Shown here one piece after another: positions 36,942 to 46,997 of a DNA stretch of 64,000 bases. Every line of letters starts with the position of its first letter. The stretch's first letter is position 1. The translations under genes were made by a program, and so were the position numbers. The notes under the pieces are model-generated. The model ran no database searches. It saw nothing but the letters and a program-made list of their open reading frames with translations, and was not told the origin of the DNA. Origin of the DNA: Fibrobacter sp. UWH4 (GTDB taxonomy: Bacteria; Fibrobacterota; Fibrobacteria; Fibrobacterales; Fibrobacteraceae); the NCBI RefSeq assembly GCF_900142475.1, contig NZ_FRAY01000009.1, forward strand, positions 1-64,000, given 5' to 3'.

Positions 36942-38095
36942 TTGCTGCTATTTATGTTTCTCTGCATGTATTGTGTGCGTTGTCTTTATTTTTGTTTTGC
37001 TATTTGCAATCAAAAATGAAAGATACCCACTATTGGAAGCTGGCGGTGTTTCCAATAGTGATGTTTACTATTGTGGAAGGTTTACGTTGGGGGCGTGAAA
37101 TTGACTGGAATTTGTATTTCTACACATTTAATGATTTTAAATATGGAATGCAGGATGACTTTGAGCCTCTGTTTACCTTAATTTGGGGGCTTTTTGCTAA
37201 ATCAGGTCTTCCGTATTGGTCTGTGATCTCTTTCTCTTCATTTCTCTTTATAGTTTCAACATTTTATTTATTTAGGCCGTATAAAAAATATCTTCCAATC
37301 GCCATTCCTTTTTTCATTTTCTTTTCCTATGTGAATGCGGAAAATTTGATTCGCTGGTACACTGGATTGTCATTTGTATTCTTTGCGGTAAGGAATGTGT
37401 TGGATGGGAAAAAAGTCAAAGCACTAGTGTTTTTTATCTGTGCGGTTGGTTGCCATTATGCAATGATTCTTTTGTTTTTGCTTTACTTCTTGATGCGGCT
37501 CCCCAAACCAATTATGTCATTTAAAGCAATGGTTGTGGTGAACATGCTGTTGATGATTGCTTTTGATCCGCAGGTTCTTGGCAATCTTGCGGGGATTTTT
37601 GATTATTTGGTGTTGCTATCAGCGCGTTTTTCGGGGTATACGGCTGATGCGAAGGGATGGCTGACTGGCGCTTCTCAGGCTTCTTCTATAGAACGGAGAC
37701 TCCCTATTGTAGCAATTGTGATGACTATTCCTCTGTTTATATTCGCGAAGTGTGGAGATACGGAGGCTCGAAGGAACCCCAGTATTGTTCCGTTGTATAA
37801 CTTATTTGTGATAGGATTGTTTGTAAAATCTATGTCAAGTGGACTTGAACTATTTATTAGATTTAGTTACTTCTTTGAACCTTTTTATGGGTATTTTTGC
37901 GCTTTGACGTTTGAACAACTGCGAAAAAGAAAGAATGTTCAAAATGTGATGCTTTTAGTGATATGCGGGGCCTACTTTTTACGTAAGGTCTTGGGGTTCT
38001 GCTGGCCGTTTGAAATAGATCAATGCATGCTTTTTGTCTGGAATGATCAAATAACGCCAAACTCAATGATTAAATTTTTAAAAATGAGATCGTAA
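36938..38095 (+). CDS. EpsG-family membrane protein, putative polysaccharide polymerase
   Basis: Polytopic protein of 385 residues with about ten membrane helices. The EpsG/Wzy-like block EGLRWGREIDWNLYFYTF lies around residues 44-61 and NLIRWYTGLSFVFFAVRN around residues 127-145. In a locus with a Wzx flippase and no other polymerase candidate, it is the likely repeat-unit polymerase. Start is the ATG at 36938, overlapping the previous TGA. Confidence 0.75.
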   Translation: MIAAIYVSLHVLCALSLFLFCYLQSKMKDTHYWKLAVFPIVMFTIVEGLRWGREIDWNLYFYTFNDFKYGMQDDFEPLFTLIWGLFAKSGLPYWSVISFSSFLFIVSTFYLFRPYKKYLPIAIPFFIFFSYVNAENLIRWYTGLSFVFFAVRNVLDGKKVKALVFFICAVGCHYAMILLFLLYFLMRLPKPIMSFKAMVVVNMLLMIAFDPQVLGNLAGIFDYLVLLSARFSGYTADAKGWLTGASQASSIERRLPIVAIVMTIPLFIFAKCGDTEARRNPSIVPLYNLFVIGLFVKSMSSGLELFIRFSYFFEPFYGYFCALTFEQLRKRKNVQNVMLLVICGAYFLRKVLGFCWPFEIDQCMLFVWNDQITPNSMIKFLKMRS

Positions 38096-38113
38096 CGTCG
38101 TGAGGGGATTCGT

Positions 38114-39142
38114 ATGAAAGAACTCTATTACATTCGTTTTGCTTATCCTAAAATGTTGAATGGCGTGGGAAAGTATGTGGCGTCTTCAAAAGCTACGCAA
38201 GATGTATCAGACATTCTTCTAAAACATTATAAGGTGAATGATGTTGTAATAACGAGGCATTTTCTTAATAAAGTTTTGGGGTCTTTAGAGTTTTTGATGT
38301 CTTTTTTCTTCGCGTTGCGAAAAATTCCTAAGAACGGCAATGTTTTTATACAGTACCCTTTGATAAATTTGGGAATATTTAAATATTGCTATAGACGCTT
38401 AGCTAAGTTCAATGCGATTACAATCATTCATGATTTGCAATCGTATCGATTTCCTCATTTTCGACATTTCCGTCAATTAGAAATAGATATTTTGAATGCG
38501 CATAAGCATATTATTGTTCATTCAGAGAATATGAAAAAAAGGCTTGTTGCAGATGGAGTGCGTACGCATATTGTTGTTTTGGGTGTATTTGACTACCTTT
38601 TAAATGATTCTGTTAATGCTGTTGAAAAGAAGAATGCGATTGTTTTTGCTGGAGCCCTTGAAAAAAGCATTTTCTTGAAGGATCTGAAAAAAATTGATTT
38701 TCAGTCATATTTTTTTAACCTGTATGGCAGAGATTGCCCTGCAATAGATTTAGGTGGTTGTGCTCAATATAAAGGAAAGTTCTTGCCCAGTGATGTATCG
38801 CCGATAGAAGGTGAATGGGGCTTGTTGTGGGATGGTGATAGTGCTTTTGACTGTGTTGGTAATTTTGGAGAATATCTGACTTTGATTGCTCCTCACAAAT
38901 TGTCCCTGTATTTGGCTTGTGGTTATAAAGTGATTATCTGGGAAAAAAGTGCGATGGCTGATTTTGTGAAGAGAAATCATATAGGCATACTTATAAAATC
39001 GCTTGAAGAAGTTCCGCAAAAATTGTCGCAAATTACAGAGAGTGAAAATGAAGAAATGCGGATTAACGTGCAAAATATTTCTGGTCGAATTAGACATGGT
39101 GAAATGTTTAAAAATGCATTGAAGGCATGCATGGGAGACTGA
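38114..39142 (+). CDS. Galactofuranosyltransferase-like GT-B enzyme
   Basis: 342-residue protein resembling bacterial beta-1,6-galactofuranosyltransferases. The signature is EGEWGLLWDGDS followed by GEYLTLIAPHKLSLYLACGYKVI (about residues 235-280). Earlier, the NVFIQYPL and AITIIHDLQSYR strands are typical. UDP-galactopyranose mutase, which makes the UDP-Galf donor, is encoded in the same locus at 46998, which supports the assignment. Confidence 0.7.
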   Translation: MKELYYIRFAYPKMLNGVGKYVASSKATQDVSDILLKHYKVNDVVITRHFLNKVLGSLEFLMSFFFALRKIPKNGNVFIQYPLINLGIFKYCYRRLAKFNAITIIHDLQSYRFPHFRHFRQLEIDILNAHKHIIVHSENMKKRLVADGVRTHIVVLGVFDYLLNDSVNAVEKKNAIVFAGALEKSIFLKDLKKIDFQSYFFNLYGRDCPAIDLGGCAQYKGKFLPSDVSPIEGEWGLLWDGDSAFDCVGNFGEYLTLIAPHKLSLYLACGYKVIIWEKSAMADFVKRNHIGILIKSLEEVPQKLSQITESENEEMRINVQNISGRIRHGEMFKNALKACMGD

Positions 39143-39143
39143 T

Positions 39144-40205
39144 ATGTTACGGTTTGCTTTGAATGGTCGTTTTACTGCAAGAAAATTGACGGGACAAGAA
39201 CGCTTCGCAAGGGAATTGATCTTAGAATTAGATAAGTTGCCTGAAGCAGAAGAATTCGTATTGGTTGTTCCCGAGTATGCGTCAAGCATTCCTGAGCTAA
39301 AGCGGATTCCCGTTGTAAAGTACGGTAAGGTAAAAAGCCATTTGTGGGAGCAGATTAGTTTTTATCGATATATAAAAAAGAATAGACTGTTGAGCATTAA
39401 CCTGACTACGACATGTCCATTTTTTAGTCCAGATATTGTTTGCATTCATGATGCCGCCTATTATGAAATTAGCGATTTGCTGACAAAAACTTTATATGGG
39501 AAATTATCGACTGCGTGGCATCGGTTGCTTGCTTGGGGTTCTGCAAGATGGGCGAAAAAAATATTAACTGTAAGCCACTATTCTAAAAACCGCTTGTCGG
39601 AAATCTTGAAAATATCAAAAGAGCGTATAGAAATAATATATGATGCATGGCAACATTTTAATAGGGTCGGTTATGATGACGAAATCTTTAGTTGCTTGCC
39701 TGCGTGTGTGAAGAAGAAAGAATATGTGTTGGCTTTGAGTAGTTTGCTTCCGCAAAAAAACTTTGTATGGATAAAGGAAGTCGCAAAGCGTAATAGCGAT
39801 CTGCAGTTTGTTGTTTGTGGTAAAGTTGTTAATCTTAGTAGTTGTAGCGAACAAGATTTAAAATGCGACAACGTCCACTTTACCGGATATATTAGTGATG
39901 CTCAGGTTAAGTCCCTAATGTCAAATTGTATGGCGTTTATTCACCCTGCGATATATGAAGGGTTTGGCATTCCGCCTTTGGAAGCCTTGTCTTGTGGGGC
40001 TAAGGTAATTGTGTCTAATGCGACATGCTTGCCGGAATTGTATGAAGACTCCGTTTACTATATTGACCCGTATAATTATGATGTCAATTTGAAAGAATTG
40101 TTGGGTAAAACGGTGGCCCCTAGTGAAAAAATATTGAAAAAATTCGATTGGGGGAGAGAGGCTAAAAAATTGGTAAAAATTGTAAAAAAAATTAGATGTC
40201 TGTGA
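39144..40205 (+). CDS. Glycosyltransferase family 4
   Basis: GT-B mannosyl/rhamnosyl-type transferase of 353 residues: NGRFTARKLTGQERFARELI at the N-terminus, CIHDAAYYE, TVSHYSKNRLSEIL, and the donor-site HPAIYEGFGIPPLEALSCGAKVIVSNATCLPELY. This pattern is that of GT4 members such as WbdA/MtfB-like enzymes. It lies one base after the previous stop, and a 129-bp AT-rich gap without a gene follows. Confidence 0.9.
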   Translation: MLRFALNGRFTARKLTGQERFARELILELDKLPEAEEFVLVVPEYASSIPELKRIPVVKYGKVKSHLWEQISFYRYIKKNRLLSINLTTTCPFFSPDIVCIHDAAYYEISDLLTKTLYGKLSTAWHRLLAWGSARWAKKILTVSHYSKNRLSEILKISKERIEIIYDAWQHFNRVGYDDEIFSCLPACVKKKEYVLALSSLLPQKNFVWIKEVAKRNSDLQFVVCGKVVNLSSCSEQDLKCDNVHFTGYISDAQVKSLMSNCMAFIHPAIYEGFGIPPLEALSCGAKVIVSNATCLPELYEDSVYYIDPYNYDVNLKELLGKTVAPSEKILKKFDWGREAKKLVKIVKKIRCL

Positions 40206-40334
40206 AAAAAATTATTATGATTGACATTAATCGAATTTATTTATTAGAAAAGACATTTTTATGTGGCTTGATAAGTTTAATGAATTTTGAAGGGAAACAT
40301 TACCGCAATATATATTATATGAGAAGGATCTTAT

Positions 40335-41447
40335 ATGACAAATGATTTTATTTCCGTAACATCCCCCCTTCTCCCATCCTTGGAAGAATTCGAACCGTTT
40401 CTCAAGGATATCTGGGATCGTAAGTGGCTGACCAACAATGGACATTATCACCAGGAACTGGAAAAGGCTCTTGCTGAATATTTAGGCGTGGAATATATCA
40501 GTCTGTTTACGAATGGAACCTTGCCTCTTATCACGGCCCTTCAGGCAATGCGCATTACCGGTGAGGTCATCACGACGCCTTATAGCTTTGTGGCGACGAC
40601 GCACTCCATCTGGTGGAACGGGCTCACTCCGGTGTTCGTGGACGTAGATCCTGCTACAGGAAATCTTGACCCGCAGAAGATTGAAGAAGCCATTACTCCC
40701 AAGACAACCGCTATTATGCCGGTGCACGTTTACGGAAACCCTTGCGACATTGAGGCTATTCAGGAAATCGCAGACCGTTATGGTCTCGCGGTGATTTACG
40801 ATGCTGCACATGCTTTCAATGTGAAGGTGAACGGCCATACCATTCTTGATGCCGGTGACATGAATACGCTCAGCTTCCATGCGACTAAGACCTATAATAC
40901 GGTTGAAGGCGGCGCCCTGATTTGCCATGATGCGCGAACTAAGAAACGAATCGACTATCTCAAGAACTTCGGCTTTGCTGGAGAAACTACGGTTGTTGCT
41001 CCAGGGATCAACAGCAAGATGGATGAAATTCGTGCTGCCTATGGTCTTTGCAATCTTAAGCATATCGATGGCGCCATTGCCGCCCGTAAGAAGGTGGCTT
41101 CGGTGTACCGTAAGGCGTTGGCGAATATTCCTGGTATTTCGATGTTTAAGGAACGCGACGGTGTCTCGTATAACTATTCGTATTTTCCGATTTTCGTGAA
41201 CGAGGCTGAATACGGCATGAGTCGTGATGCTCTTTACGAAAAGATGAAGTCTCAGAATGTTTTGGGCCGTCGCTATTTCTATCCACTCATCAGTGATTTT
41301 GCCATGTATCGTGGACTGCCATCTGCAACTAAGGTAAATCTCCCCGTCGCAACAAGAATGGCGAACGAGGTTATCTGCTTGCCTATGCATGCTGGACTTA
41401 CGGATAAGGATGTTGAACGCGTGCTGAACGCCATATTGATCAAGTAG
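40335..41447 (+). CDS. DegT/DnrJ/EryC1/StrS sugar aminotransferase
   Basis: PLP-dependent nucleotide-sugar aminotransferase of 370 residues. SLFTNGTLPLITALQAM, AAHAFNV, the PLP lysine in SFHATKTYNTVEGGA (about residue 183) and KMDEIRAAYG match the family. It starts a higher-GC block (40335-42700) with an AGAAGGA site, and with the next three genes looks like a cassette making an acylated amino sugar. Confidence 0.9.
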   Translation: MTNDFISVTSPLLPSLEEFEPFLKDIWDRKWLTNNGHYHQELEKALAEYLGVEYISLFTNGTLPLITALQAMRITGEVITTPYSFVATTHSIWWNGLTPVFVDVDPATGNLDPQKIEEAITPKTTAIMPVHVYGNPCDIEAIQEIADRYGLAVIYDAAHAFNVKVNGHTILDAGDMNTLSFHATKTYNTVEGGALICHDARTKKRIDYLKNFGFAGETTVVAPGINSKMDEIRAAYGLCNLKHIDGAIAARKKVASVYRKALANIPGISMFKERDGVSYNYSYFPIFVNEAEYGMSRDALYEKMKSQNVLGRRYFYPLISDFAMYRGLPSATKVNLPVATRMANEVICLPMHAGLTDKDVERVLNAILIK

Positions 41448-41457
41448 GAACATTGTT

Positions 41458-42666
41458 ATGAAAAAGCTCATGATTCTTGGTGGATCTCGTTATGCCATCC
41501 CCGTTATCGAAATTGCGCATAAGCTTGGCGCATACGCTATTACTGCGGATTACCTGCCAGATAATATTGCTCATAAACATTCGGATCAATATGTGAATGT
41601 TAGCATCATTGAGAAAGACTCTGTTTTGAAAGTTGCCAAGGAATTACAGATTGATGGCATTGTGTCTTTTGCTTGTGATCCGGGCGTTACTACGGCGGCA
41701 TATGTTGCTGAAAAGATGGGACTCCCGTTTCAATGTTCCTATGAATCAGCGAGTATTTTGCAGGACAAGGGGCTTTTCAGACAGTTCCTTACCGATAACG
41801 GATTCAATGTGCCCCATGCGAAAAGTTATTCGGACAAAAAGGCTCCGTTGAAGGATGTAGATTTCTTCAATTGGCCTGTTATTGTAAAACCCGTTGATTC
41901 CGCTGGCAGCAAGGGCGTGACCAAGGTAAATTCGCCGGATGGTTTGGAGGCTGCTATTGAAACCGCCTTGAAAAGCTCCATAGGCGGCCATTTCATTATT
42001 GAAGATTTCTTGACCTTCGATGGCTACCATTCTAGTGCGGATCCATTTACGGTTGATGGCAAACTCTGCTTCACTTCTTATTCCGATCAGCTTTTTGACA
42101 AGGAAGCGGACAATCCCTATACTCCGGCGCAGATTATTTGGCCGTCGTCAATGAAACAGGCTCATCAGGATTATCTGACTTCGGAAATTCAGCGTTTGAT
42201 GCATTTGCTGAAAATGAAAACTGGCATTTATAACATCGAATCCTGCGTAGGAGTTGATGGTAAACCCTATATTATGGAAGTGTCTCCGCGCGGTGGTGGT
42301 TGCAAGATTGCTGAATTGCAACGTTTTGCCTATGGAATAGATTTGATTGAATGCGAAGTTCGTGCTGCGTTGGGAATGCCGTTGCTGGAAATCAAACAGA
42401 CTAATTGCGATGGCTGCTGGTGTGAATTCGTTATCCATGCTGCTCGTGGGCAAAGCGGTATATTTAAGAAGATGGTTATTGATGACGAGATAAAGTCCAA
42501 GCATGTCAAGGTTGTAGACATGACTGTAAAGGATGGCGATATGGTACACCCTTTTACGGGGGCGAATATGTCGCTGGGAGATATGTTCTTGCGTTTCGAT
42601 TCCCGTGAAGAACTGAATGAAGTGATGTCTCGCTCGCATGAATGGCTTAAGATTGAACTGGAGTAA
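41458..42666 (+). CDS. ATP-grasp ligase
   Basis: Carboxylate-amine ligase fold of 402 residues: N-terminal Rossmann-like domain (MILGGSRYAIPVIEIAHKLG), ATP-grasp core (WPVIVKPVDSAGSKGVTKV about residues 141-159; IIEDFLTF; ESCVGVDGKPYIMEVSPRGGG). Next to a sugar aminotransferase and a GNAT it could attach a carboxylic or amino acid to an amino sugar; that is inference. It is not a biotin carboxylase or carbamoyl-phosphate synthetase in context. Confidence 0.8.
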   Translation: MKKLMILGGSRYAIPVIEIAHKLGAYAITADYLPDNIAHKHSDQYVNVSIIEKDSVLKVAKELQIDGIVSFACDPGVTTAAYVAEKMGLPFQCSYESASILQDKGLFRQFLTDNGFNVPHAKSYSDKKAPLKDVDFFNWPVIVKPVDSAGSKGVTKVNSPDGLEAAIETALKSSIGGHFIIEDFLTFDGYHSSADPFTVDGKLCFTSYSDQLFDKEADNPYTPAQIIWPSSMKQAHQDYLTSEIQRLMHLLKMKTGIYNIESCVGVDGKPYIMEVSPRGGGCKIAELQRFAYGIDLIECEVRAALGMPLLEIKQTNCDGCWCEFVIHAARGQSGIFKKMVIDDEIKSKHVKVVDMTVKDGDMVHPFTGANMSLGDMFLRFDSREELNEVMSRSHEWLKIELE

Positions 42667-42668
42667 AG

Positions 42669-43628
42669 GTGTTTCCGATTGGCGGTTATTTTGAATGGGA
42701 ATTCCCTGCGAAATCCGGTTCCTCTTTGCATCCGGAAGCTGTTCGATTGAACAGTGCTCGCTATGCTTTGGAGTACGTTCTCCGTGGTATTTCGAACCTC
42801 AAAAGAATATGGGTTCCATATTTTACATGTGAAGTGGTGCTGGAGCCTTTGCGTCGCTTGGGTGTCGGGTGGAAATTTTACCATATCAATGATTCTTTGG
42901 AAATTGATTTGCCTATAGAACTTCGCGAAGATGAGTGCATTGTCTATACGAACTATTACGGAGTCAAGGATGCTTATGTTCCGCAATTGGTTGAAATGTA
43001 TGGAAATAAGTTGATAGTCGACAATGCGCAGGCGCTCTATTGTGCCCCGATTGCGAAACATCAATTCTATAGTCCGCGGAAGTTTATCGGAATGCCTGAT
43101 GGCGGCTTGGCTATCACGGATGTTGCCTGCGACTTGGAAAATCTGCCTAGAGGTTTGTCTTTTGAACGCTGCTCGCATTTGCTGAAGAGAATTGATTTGG
43201 GAGCGAGTGGTGCTTATGGTGATTTCCTGAAGAACGATGATTCGCTTTCGTCAGAAACGATTTCTCTGATGAGCAATCTTTCGTCCAGAATTTACGATTC
43301 GATTGATTATGAACACGTGCGGGAAGCTCGTCGAAAAAATTTTGAGTATATTCATAAAAAGTTGGGCGATTCAAATAGGCTGAAAGTTCCGCCTATGGAT
43401 TCTTTTGCTTGCCCGCTAGTTTATCCTTATTGGTCAGACAGAGACGATCTTAAGAAAAATCTTATTGAACGCAAAATTTTTGTCGCGACTTATTGGCCAA
43501 ATGTCTTTGAGTGGTGTCAACCGACTGATTTGGAATATGAACTTGCCGAGCATGTGGTTTGCATTCCTGTAGATCAGAGATATGGCGAAGAGGAAATGAA
43601 CATAATTGTGCAGGAAATTTTAAGATGA
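42669..43628 (+). CDS. PLP-fold (DegT-like) protein of the amino-sugar cassette
   Basis: 319-residue fold-type I PLP protein distantly like DegT aminotransferases: LNSARYALEYVLRG, YTNYYG, the Asp of VDNAQALY and a candidate PLP lysine in YSPRKFIGMPDGGLA (about residue 137). It is shorter than its neighbour at 40335 and diverges in the C-terminal domain. It begins with GTG just after the ATP-grasp stop and ends in an ATGA overlap with the GNAT gene. Whether it is catalytically active is unclear. Confidence 0.7.
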   Translation: MFPIGGYFEWEFPAKSGSSLHPEAVRLNSARYALEYVLRGISNLKRIWVPYFTCEVVLEPLRRLGVGWKFYHINDSLEIDLPIELREDECIVYTNYYGVKDAYVPQLVEMYGNKLIVDNAQALYCAPIAKHQFYSPRKFIGMPDGGLAITDVACDLENLPRGLSFERCSHLLKRIDLGASGAYGDFLKNDDSLSSETISLMSNLSSRIYDSIDYEHVREARRKNFEYIHKKLGDSNRLKVPPMDSFACPLVYPYWSDRDDLKKNLIERKIFVATYWPNVFEWCQPTDLEYELAEHVVCIPVDQRYGEEEMNIIVQEILR

Positions 43629-44095
43629 TTGTGAAAATCAGGCCACTTCAAGAGCAAGACGCTTATACTTCTGTAAAATGGAGAAATGACCCGGAAGTAT
43701 TCAAATATACGGGCAATACATATAAAAATGAAATCTTATTAGAAACAGAGCTGGCTTGGATTAATAGAGTTATTAAGAATGAAAATGAATACAGGTGCGC
43801 TATTCTTGCTGATGGTGTTTATGTGGGCAACATTTATTTGACAGATATAACTAACGAATCTGCTGAATACCATATTTTTATTGGAAATAAAGATTACTGG
43901 GGAAAGGGTGTCGCAAAACAGGCGTCGTTGCAAATTCTACAATATGCTTTTCAAAAACTTAAATTGAAACTTGTTCATCTGCGTGTGAATCGTAAAAATG
44001 ATTCAGCAATACATTTGTACAAGAAAATAGGATTTGTGGAGGATTCTATTGATGGAGATTGGATTTTGATGTTGAAAAAACAAGTTGCCCAATAA
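43625..44095 (+). CDS. GNAT N-acetyltransferase
   Basis: RimJ/RimL-like GNAT of 156 residues: IRPLQEQDAYTSVKWRND at the N-terminus, acetyl-CoA loop NKDYWGKGVAKQASLQIL, and LRVNRKNDSAIHLYKKIGFVED. This subtype (as in WecD/PseH/FdtC-like enzymes) often acetylates dTDP- or UDP-linked amino sugars, which fits the adjacent aminotransferase. Translation is coupled to the preceding gene by ATGA. Confidence 0.88.
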   Translation: MIVKIRPLQEQDAYTSVKWRNDPEVFKYTGNTYKNEILLETELAWINRVIKNENEYRCAILADGVYVGNIYLTDITNESAEYHIFIGNKDYWGKGVAKQASLQILQYAFQKLKLKLVHLRVNRKNDSAIHLYKKIGFVEDSIDGDWILMLKKQVAQ

Positions 44096-44107
44096 ATAGG
44101 AATAAGG

Positions 44108-45565
44108 TTGTCTTTAAAATCATCTGTCATAACTTCTCTTATGTGGAAATTTCTTGAGCGCATTGGAACTCAAGGAGTGCAATTTATTGTTGCGATTATT
44201 CTTGCAAGATTGCTGGCGCCTTCGGATTTCGGCTTGATTGCGTTAGTGATTGTTTTTGTTTCAATCGCGAATGTCTTTGTTCAAAGTGGATTGAATACAG
44301 CTCTGATCCAAAAGAAAAATGCGGACAATATTGATTTTTCTACTGTTTTTTATGCGAGTTTAGGGCTTGCCGGAATTATATATGGAATATTATTTCTCTG
44401 TGCTCCGTTAATCGCATCATTTTACAACAATCAAACAGCTCTTGTTCCTGTAATTCGGGTATTGGGTTTAATGCTATTGCTTGGAGCGGTCAATTCCGTT
44501 CAAGAGGCTTATGTTGCCCGAAACATGATGTTTAAGAAACTTTTTTACCGAAGTGTCGGGGCTATTATTCCAGCAGGGGCAATTGGTGTTGCATGTGCCT
44601 ACATGGGGCTTGGTGTATGGGCTCTTGTTGCTCAACAATTATCTAATTCTTTGCTCGTCTGTGTCATTATGTGGTTTACTGTCAAATGGAGACCGTCTTT
44701 GGCATTTTCTTTTGACCGCTGGAAAAAGCTTTTTGCTTTTGGTTGGAAACTCTTATGTTCTGCCTTATTAGATACAGTGTTTAGGAACTTGCAGAACTTG
44801 ATTATTGGAAAGTTCTTTTCGCCCGCGGATTTAGGCTATTACAATCGTGGCGATCAGTTCCCCAATTTGATTGTTAATAATATTAATGCTTCTGTACAGT
44901 CTGTGATGCTGCCGTCCTTTTCGTCTATTCAAGACGACAAGGTCCGCTTAAAGAATGTGGCTAGACGGGCTATAGCAACAAGTTCTTTTGTAATATTACC
45001 AATGATGGCGGGGCTTGCTGCTGTTGCAGAGCCTCTTACGTTGGTTGTCCTAGGAGAAAGATGGTTGCCTGCGGTGCCCTTTATTCAAATTTGTTGTTTT
45101 AGTTATGCTTTTTGGCCGATACATACGACAAATTTGTCTGCGATTAATGCTGTTGGACGTAGCGATATTTTCCTAAAATTAGAAATTATAAAAAAAGGAT
45201 TGTGTTTAGTTGCGTTATTGCTTGCTTTATGTTTTATGCGTTCTCCAATTGGAATCGCGGCAGCTGCTGCGGTAACATCTCCGTTGGGGGCTTTTATAAA
45301 TGCTCATCCTAACAAAAAACTTCTGAATTATGGGTATTTGGAACAAATGCGAGATGTGCTACCGTCTTTTGTGCTTTCTTTGATAATGGGGGGGGGAGTT
45401 TATGGCTTGTCGAAAACAATTGCTTTTCCTGCAATTTTGCAATTGGTTGTATTAACGATTGTGGGAATGGTGTTCTATTTACTTTGTGCAAGATTATTTA
45501 AATTGGATTGTTTAGTTTATATTGTACAAACGTTAAAAGACAGAAAAAAGAAGATCGGTGATTAA
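44108..45565 (+). CDS. Wzx-type polysaccharide flippase (PST/MOP superfamily)
   Basis: Lipid-linked oligosaccharide flippase with about 14 membrane helices (485 residues). The N-terminus (SLMWKFLERIGTQGVQFIVAIILARLLAPSDFGLIAL) is the WzxC/PST pattern, and GDQFPNLIVNNINASVQSVMLPSFSSIQDD is the central signature. The start is TTG with AGGA eight bases upstream. Its 3' end overlaps the convergent CotH gene by four bases. Confidence 0.92.
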   Translation: MSLKSSVITSLMWKFLERIGTQGVQFIVAIILARLLAPSDFGLIALVIVFVSIANVFVQSGLNTALIQKKNADNIDFSTVFYASLGLAGIIYGILFLCAPLIASFYNNQTALVPVIRVLGLMLLLGAVNSVQEAYVARNMMFKKLFYRSVGAIIPAGAIGVACAYMGLGVWALVAQQLSNSLLVCVIMWFTVKWRPSLAFSFDRWKKLFAFGWKLLCSALLDTVFRNLQNLIIGKFFSPADLGYYNRGDQFPNLIVNNINASVQSVMLPSFSSIQDDKVRLKNVARRAIATSSFVILPMMAGLAAVAEPLTLVVLGERWLPAVPFIQICCFSYAFWPIHTTNLSAINAVGRSDIFLKLEIIKKGLCLVALLLALCFMRSPIGIAAAAAVTSPLGAFINAHPNKKLLNYGYLEQMRDVLPSFVLSLIMGGGVYGLSKTIAFPAILQLVVLTIVGMVFYLLCARLFKLDCLVYIVQTLKDRKKKIGD

Positions 45566-46947
45566 AAATTGTTTTCGGTCAACTCAGAATCAATCCATGA
45601 AATTCGCTTTTTAATCCATTCCTTTAAATCATTTGTTGCATCTTCATAAGTCAGATATGAAAATGAGTGAAATACAGATTCTGTACTTTGCAGGATGTTC
45701 CATCTTTTAAAATTATTAATTGCAGCATATTGTAATATATTTTGTATTGAATCGACAATGTTCAATGTGTTCGAAAAAATGGATTCATTGGTATGCCAGT
45801 AGTTTAAAAGAGCTTGTTTCATAACAGAATCTTGAAATAAGAAATGATTCCAATAGACATCTTTTATAAGCCATTGTTTTGTGTCGATTACATTTTTCCA
45901 GACATGTCCTCCGAATACGATATCGAAATCCCAAACGGGTCCCATTTTTATAACATCATTTTTTATCCATGAAAAATAGACACTTGTTTTAAAGTCTGCA
46001 TCAGGATTTTTCGAAAATTCTTGAACCCAATAGTGTTTTACATATTCGTCAATGTCAATCCACTGATTAACGTGGTTGTCTTGATTTTCTTGTATGTTTG
46101 TAAGATAAGTTTCGAATGATTGGATATGATTTTCAATGATGTCTAGAACTTGCTGAGATGCGTTTTGCGGTTGATGTATTTGAAAGTTAAAATGCCATTT
46201 GAATTTTAAAGAAACGCCTCGTATTATGTGAGAAAAAACGACTTGGTCTCCATCGCGAAGCCTTGCGTCAATTTCAACAATATAAGAATTATCGTTTTCG
46301 GGAATGTTAATTCGCTGCTTGGCAATTTTAATGGTTTCTGTTAGAAGATAAACTCCTAAATATTCCTTATTGAGGTAAAGTTCAACGAATTCACAACGTG
46401 GGGCGTAATATGCACCTAGTTCTGCTGATAAATGATACATTAGGTAATTTTTCATTAGTGTTTTGTCTGCGTAGTTGGCAATAAGTGCCCAGTCCCTATC
46501 TTTAGGCATCCCTAACATAGCTTGCTTGTTGATAAATTCAATTTTATAACTTTTCTTGGGCATTTCTTCCCAAGATGTATTTCCTCTTCCTCGGATTGAC
46601 AAAAACATCACGTCGCTTTCAGGTGAATTTTTCCCCCATATTTGCAACTTGGCTGGAATTTCCGTTTCTCGGTCTCTGATTGCTAGGTGATTTTCTGTTT
46701 CAATGACTATTCGCGGAATCCCTGTGTATGGATATTCCGTATCGTCAAAAGGAAGATTGTCTATGCCTATTGAAGAAGAGAAGATGGAATTATCAGAATC
46801 TGCTGAATTGTTATAGATATCAGTATTGAGTCCTGTTTCGTCTTTGTAATCCCATACGAAATTGTTACCCACATATTCGCTGTTACTGCAAGCGAAAAAA
46901 ATGGTTGCTATTACTATTGTAAAGATAAACGGTATTTTTATTTTCAT
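45562..46947 (-). CDS. CotH kinase family lipoprotein
   Basis: Lipoprotein (lipobox FFACS, Cys about residue 20) of 461 residues with a CotH protein-kinase-like domain: SIRGRGNTSWEEMPKKSYKIEF, LIANYADKTLMKNYL, ELYLNKEYLGVYLLTETIK, and the metal-binding GPVWDFDIVFGG. CotH kinases phosphorylate spore-coat proteins in Bacillus; in Fibrobacter and cellulosome bacteria they occur on secreted proteins. It is the only minus-strand gene inside the polysaccharide locus, 50 bp from the divergent glf start. Confidence 0.88.
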   Translation of the reverse strand: MKIKIPFIFTIVIATIFFACSNSEYVGNNFVWDYKDETGLNTDIYNNSADSDNSIFSSSIGIDNLPFDDTEYPYTGIPRIVIETENHLAIRDRETEIPAKLQIWGKNSPESDVMFLSIRGRGNTSWEEMPKKSYKIEFINKQAMLGMPKDRDWALIANYADKTLMKNYLMYHLSAELGAYYAPRCEFVELYLNKEYLGVYLLTETIKIAKQRINIPENDNSYIVEIDARLRDGDQVVFSHIIRGVSLKFKWHFNFQIHQPQNASQQVLDIIENHIQSFETYLTNIQENQDNHVNQWIDIDEYVKHYWVQEFSKNPDADFKTSVYFSWIKNDVIKMGPVWDFDIVFGGHVWKNVIDTKQWLIKDVYWNHFLFQDSVMKQALLNYWHTNESIFSNTLNIVDSIQNILQYAAINNFKRWNILQSTESVFHSFSYLTYEDATNDLKEWIKKRISWIDSELTENNF

Positions 46948-46997
46948 AATTGAAAAAAAGTATGCGACTAAAAATAAATTTTTTTATATTGAAATAT

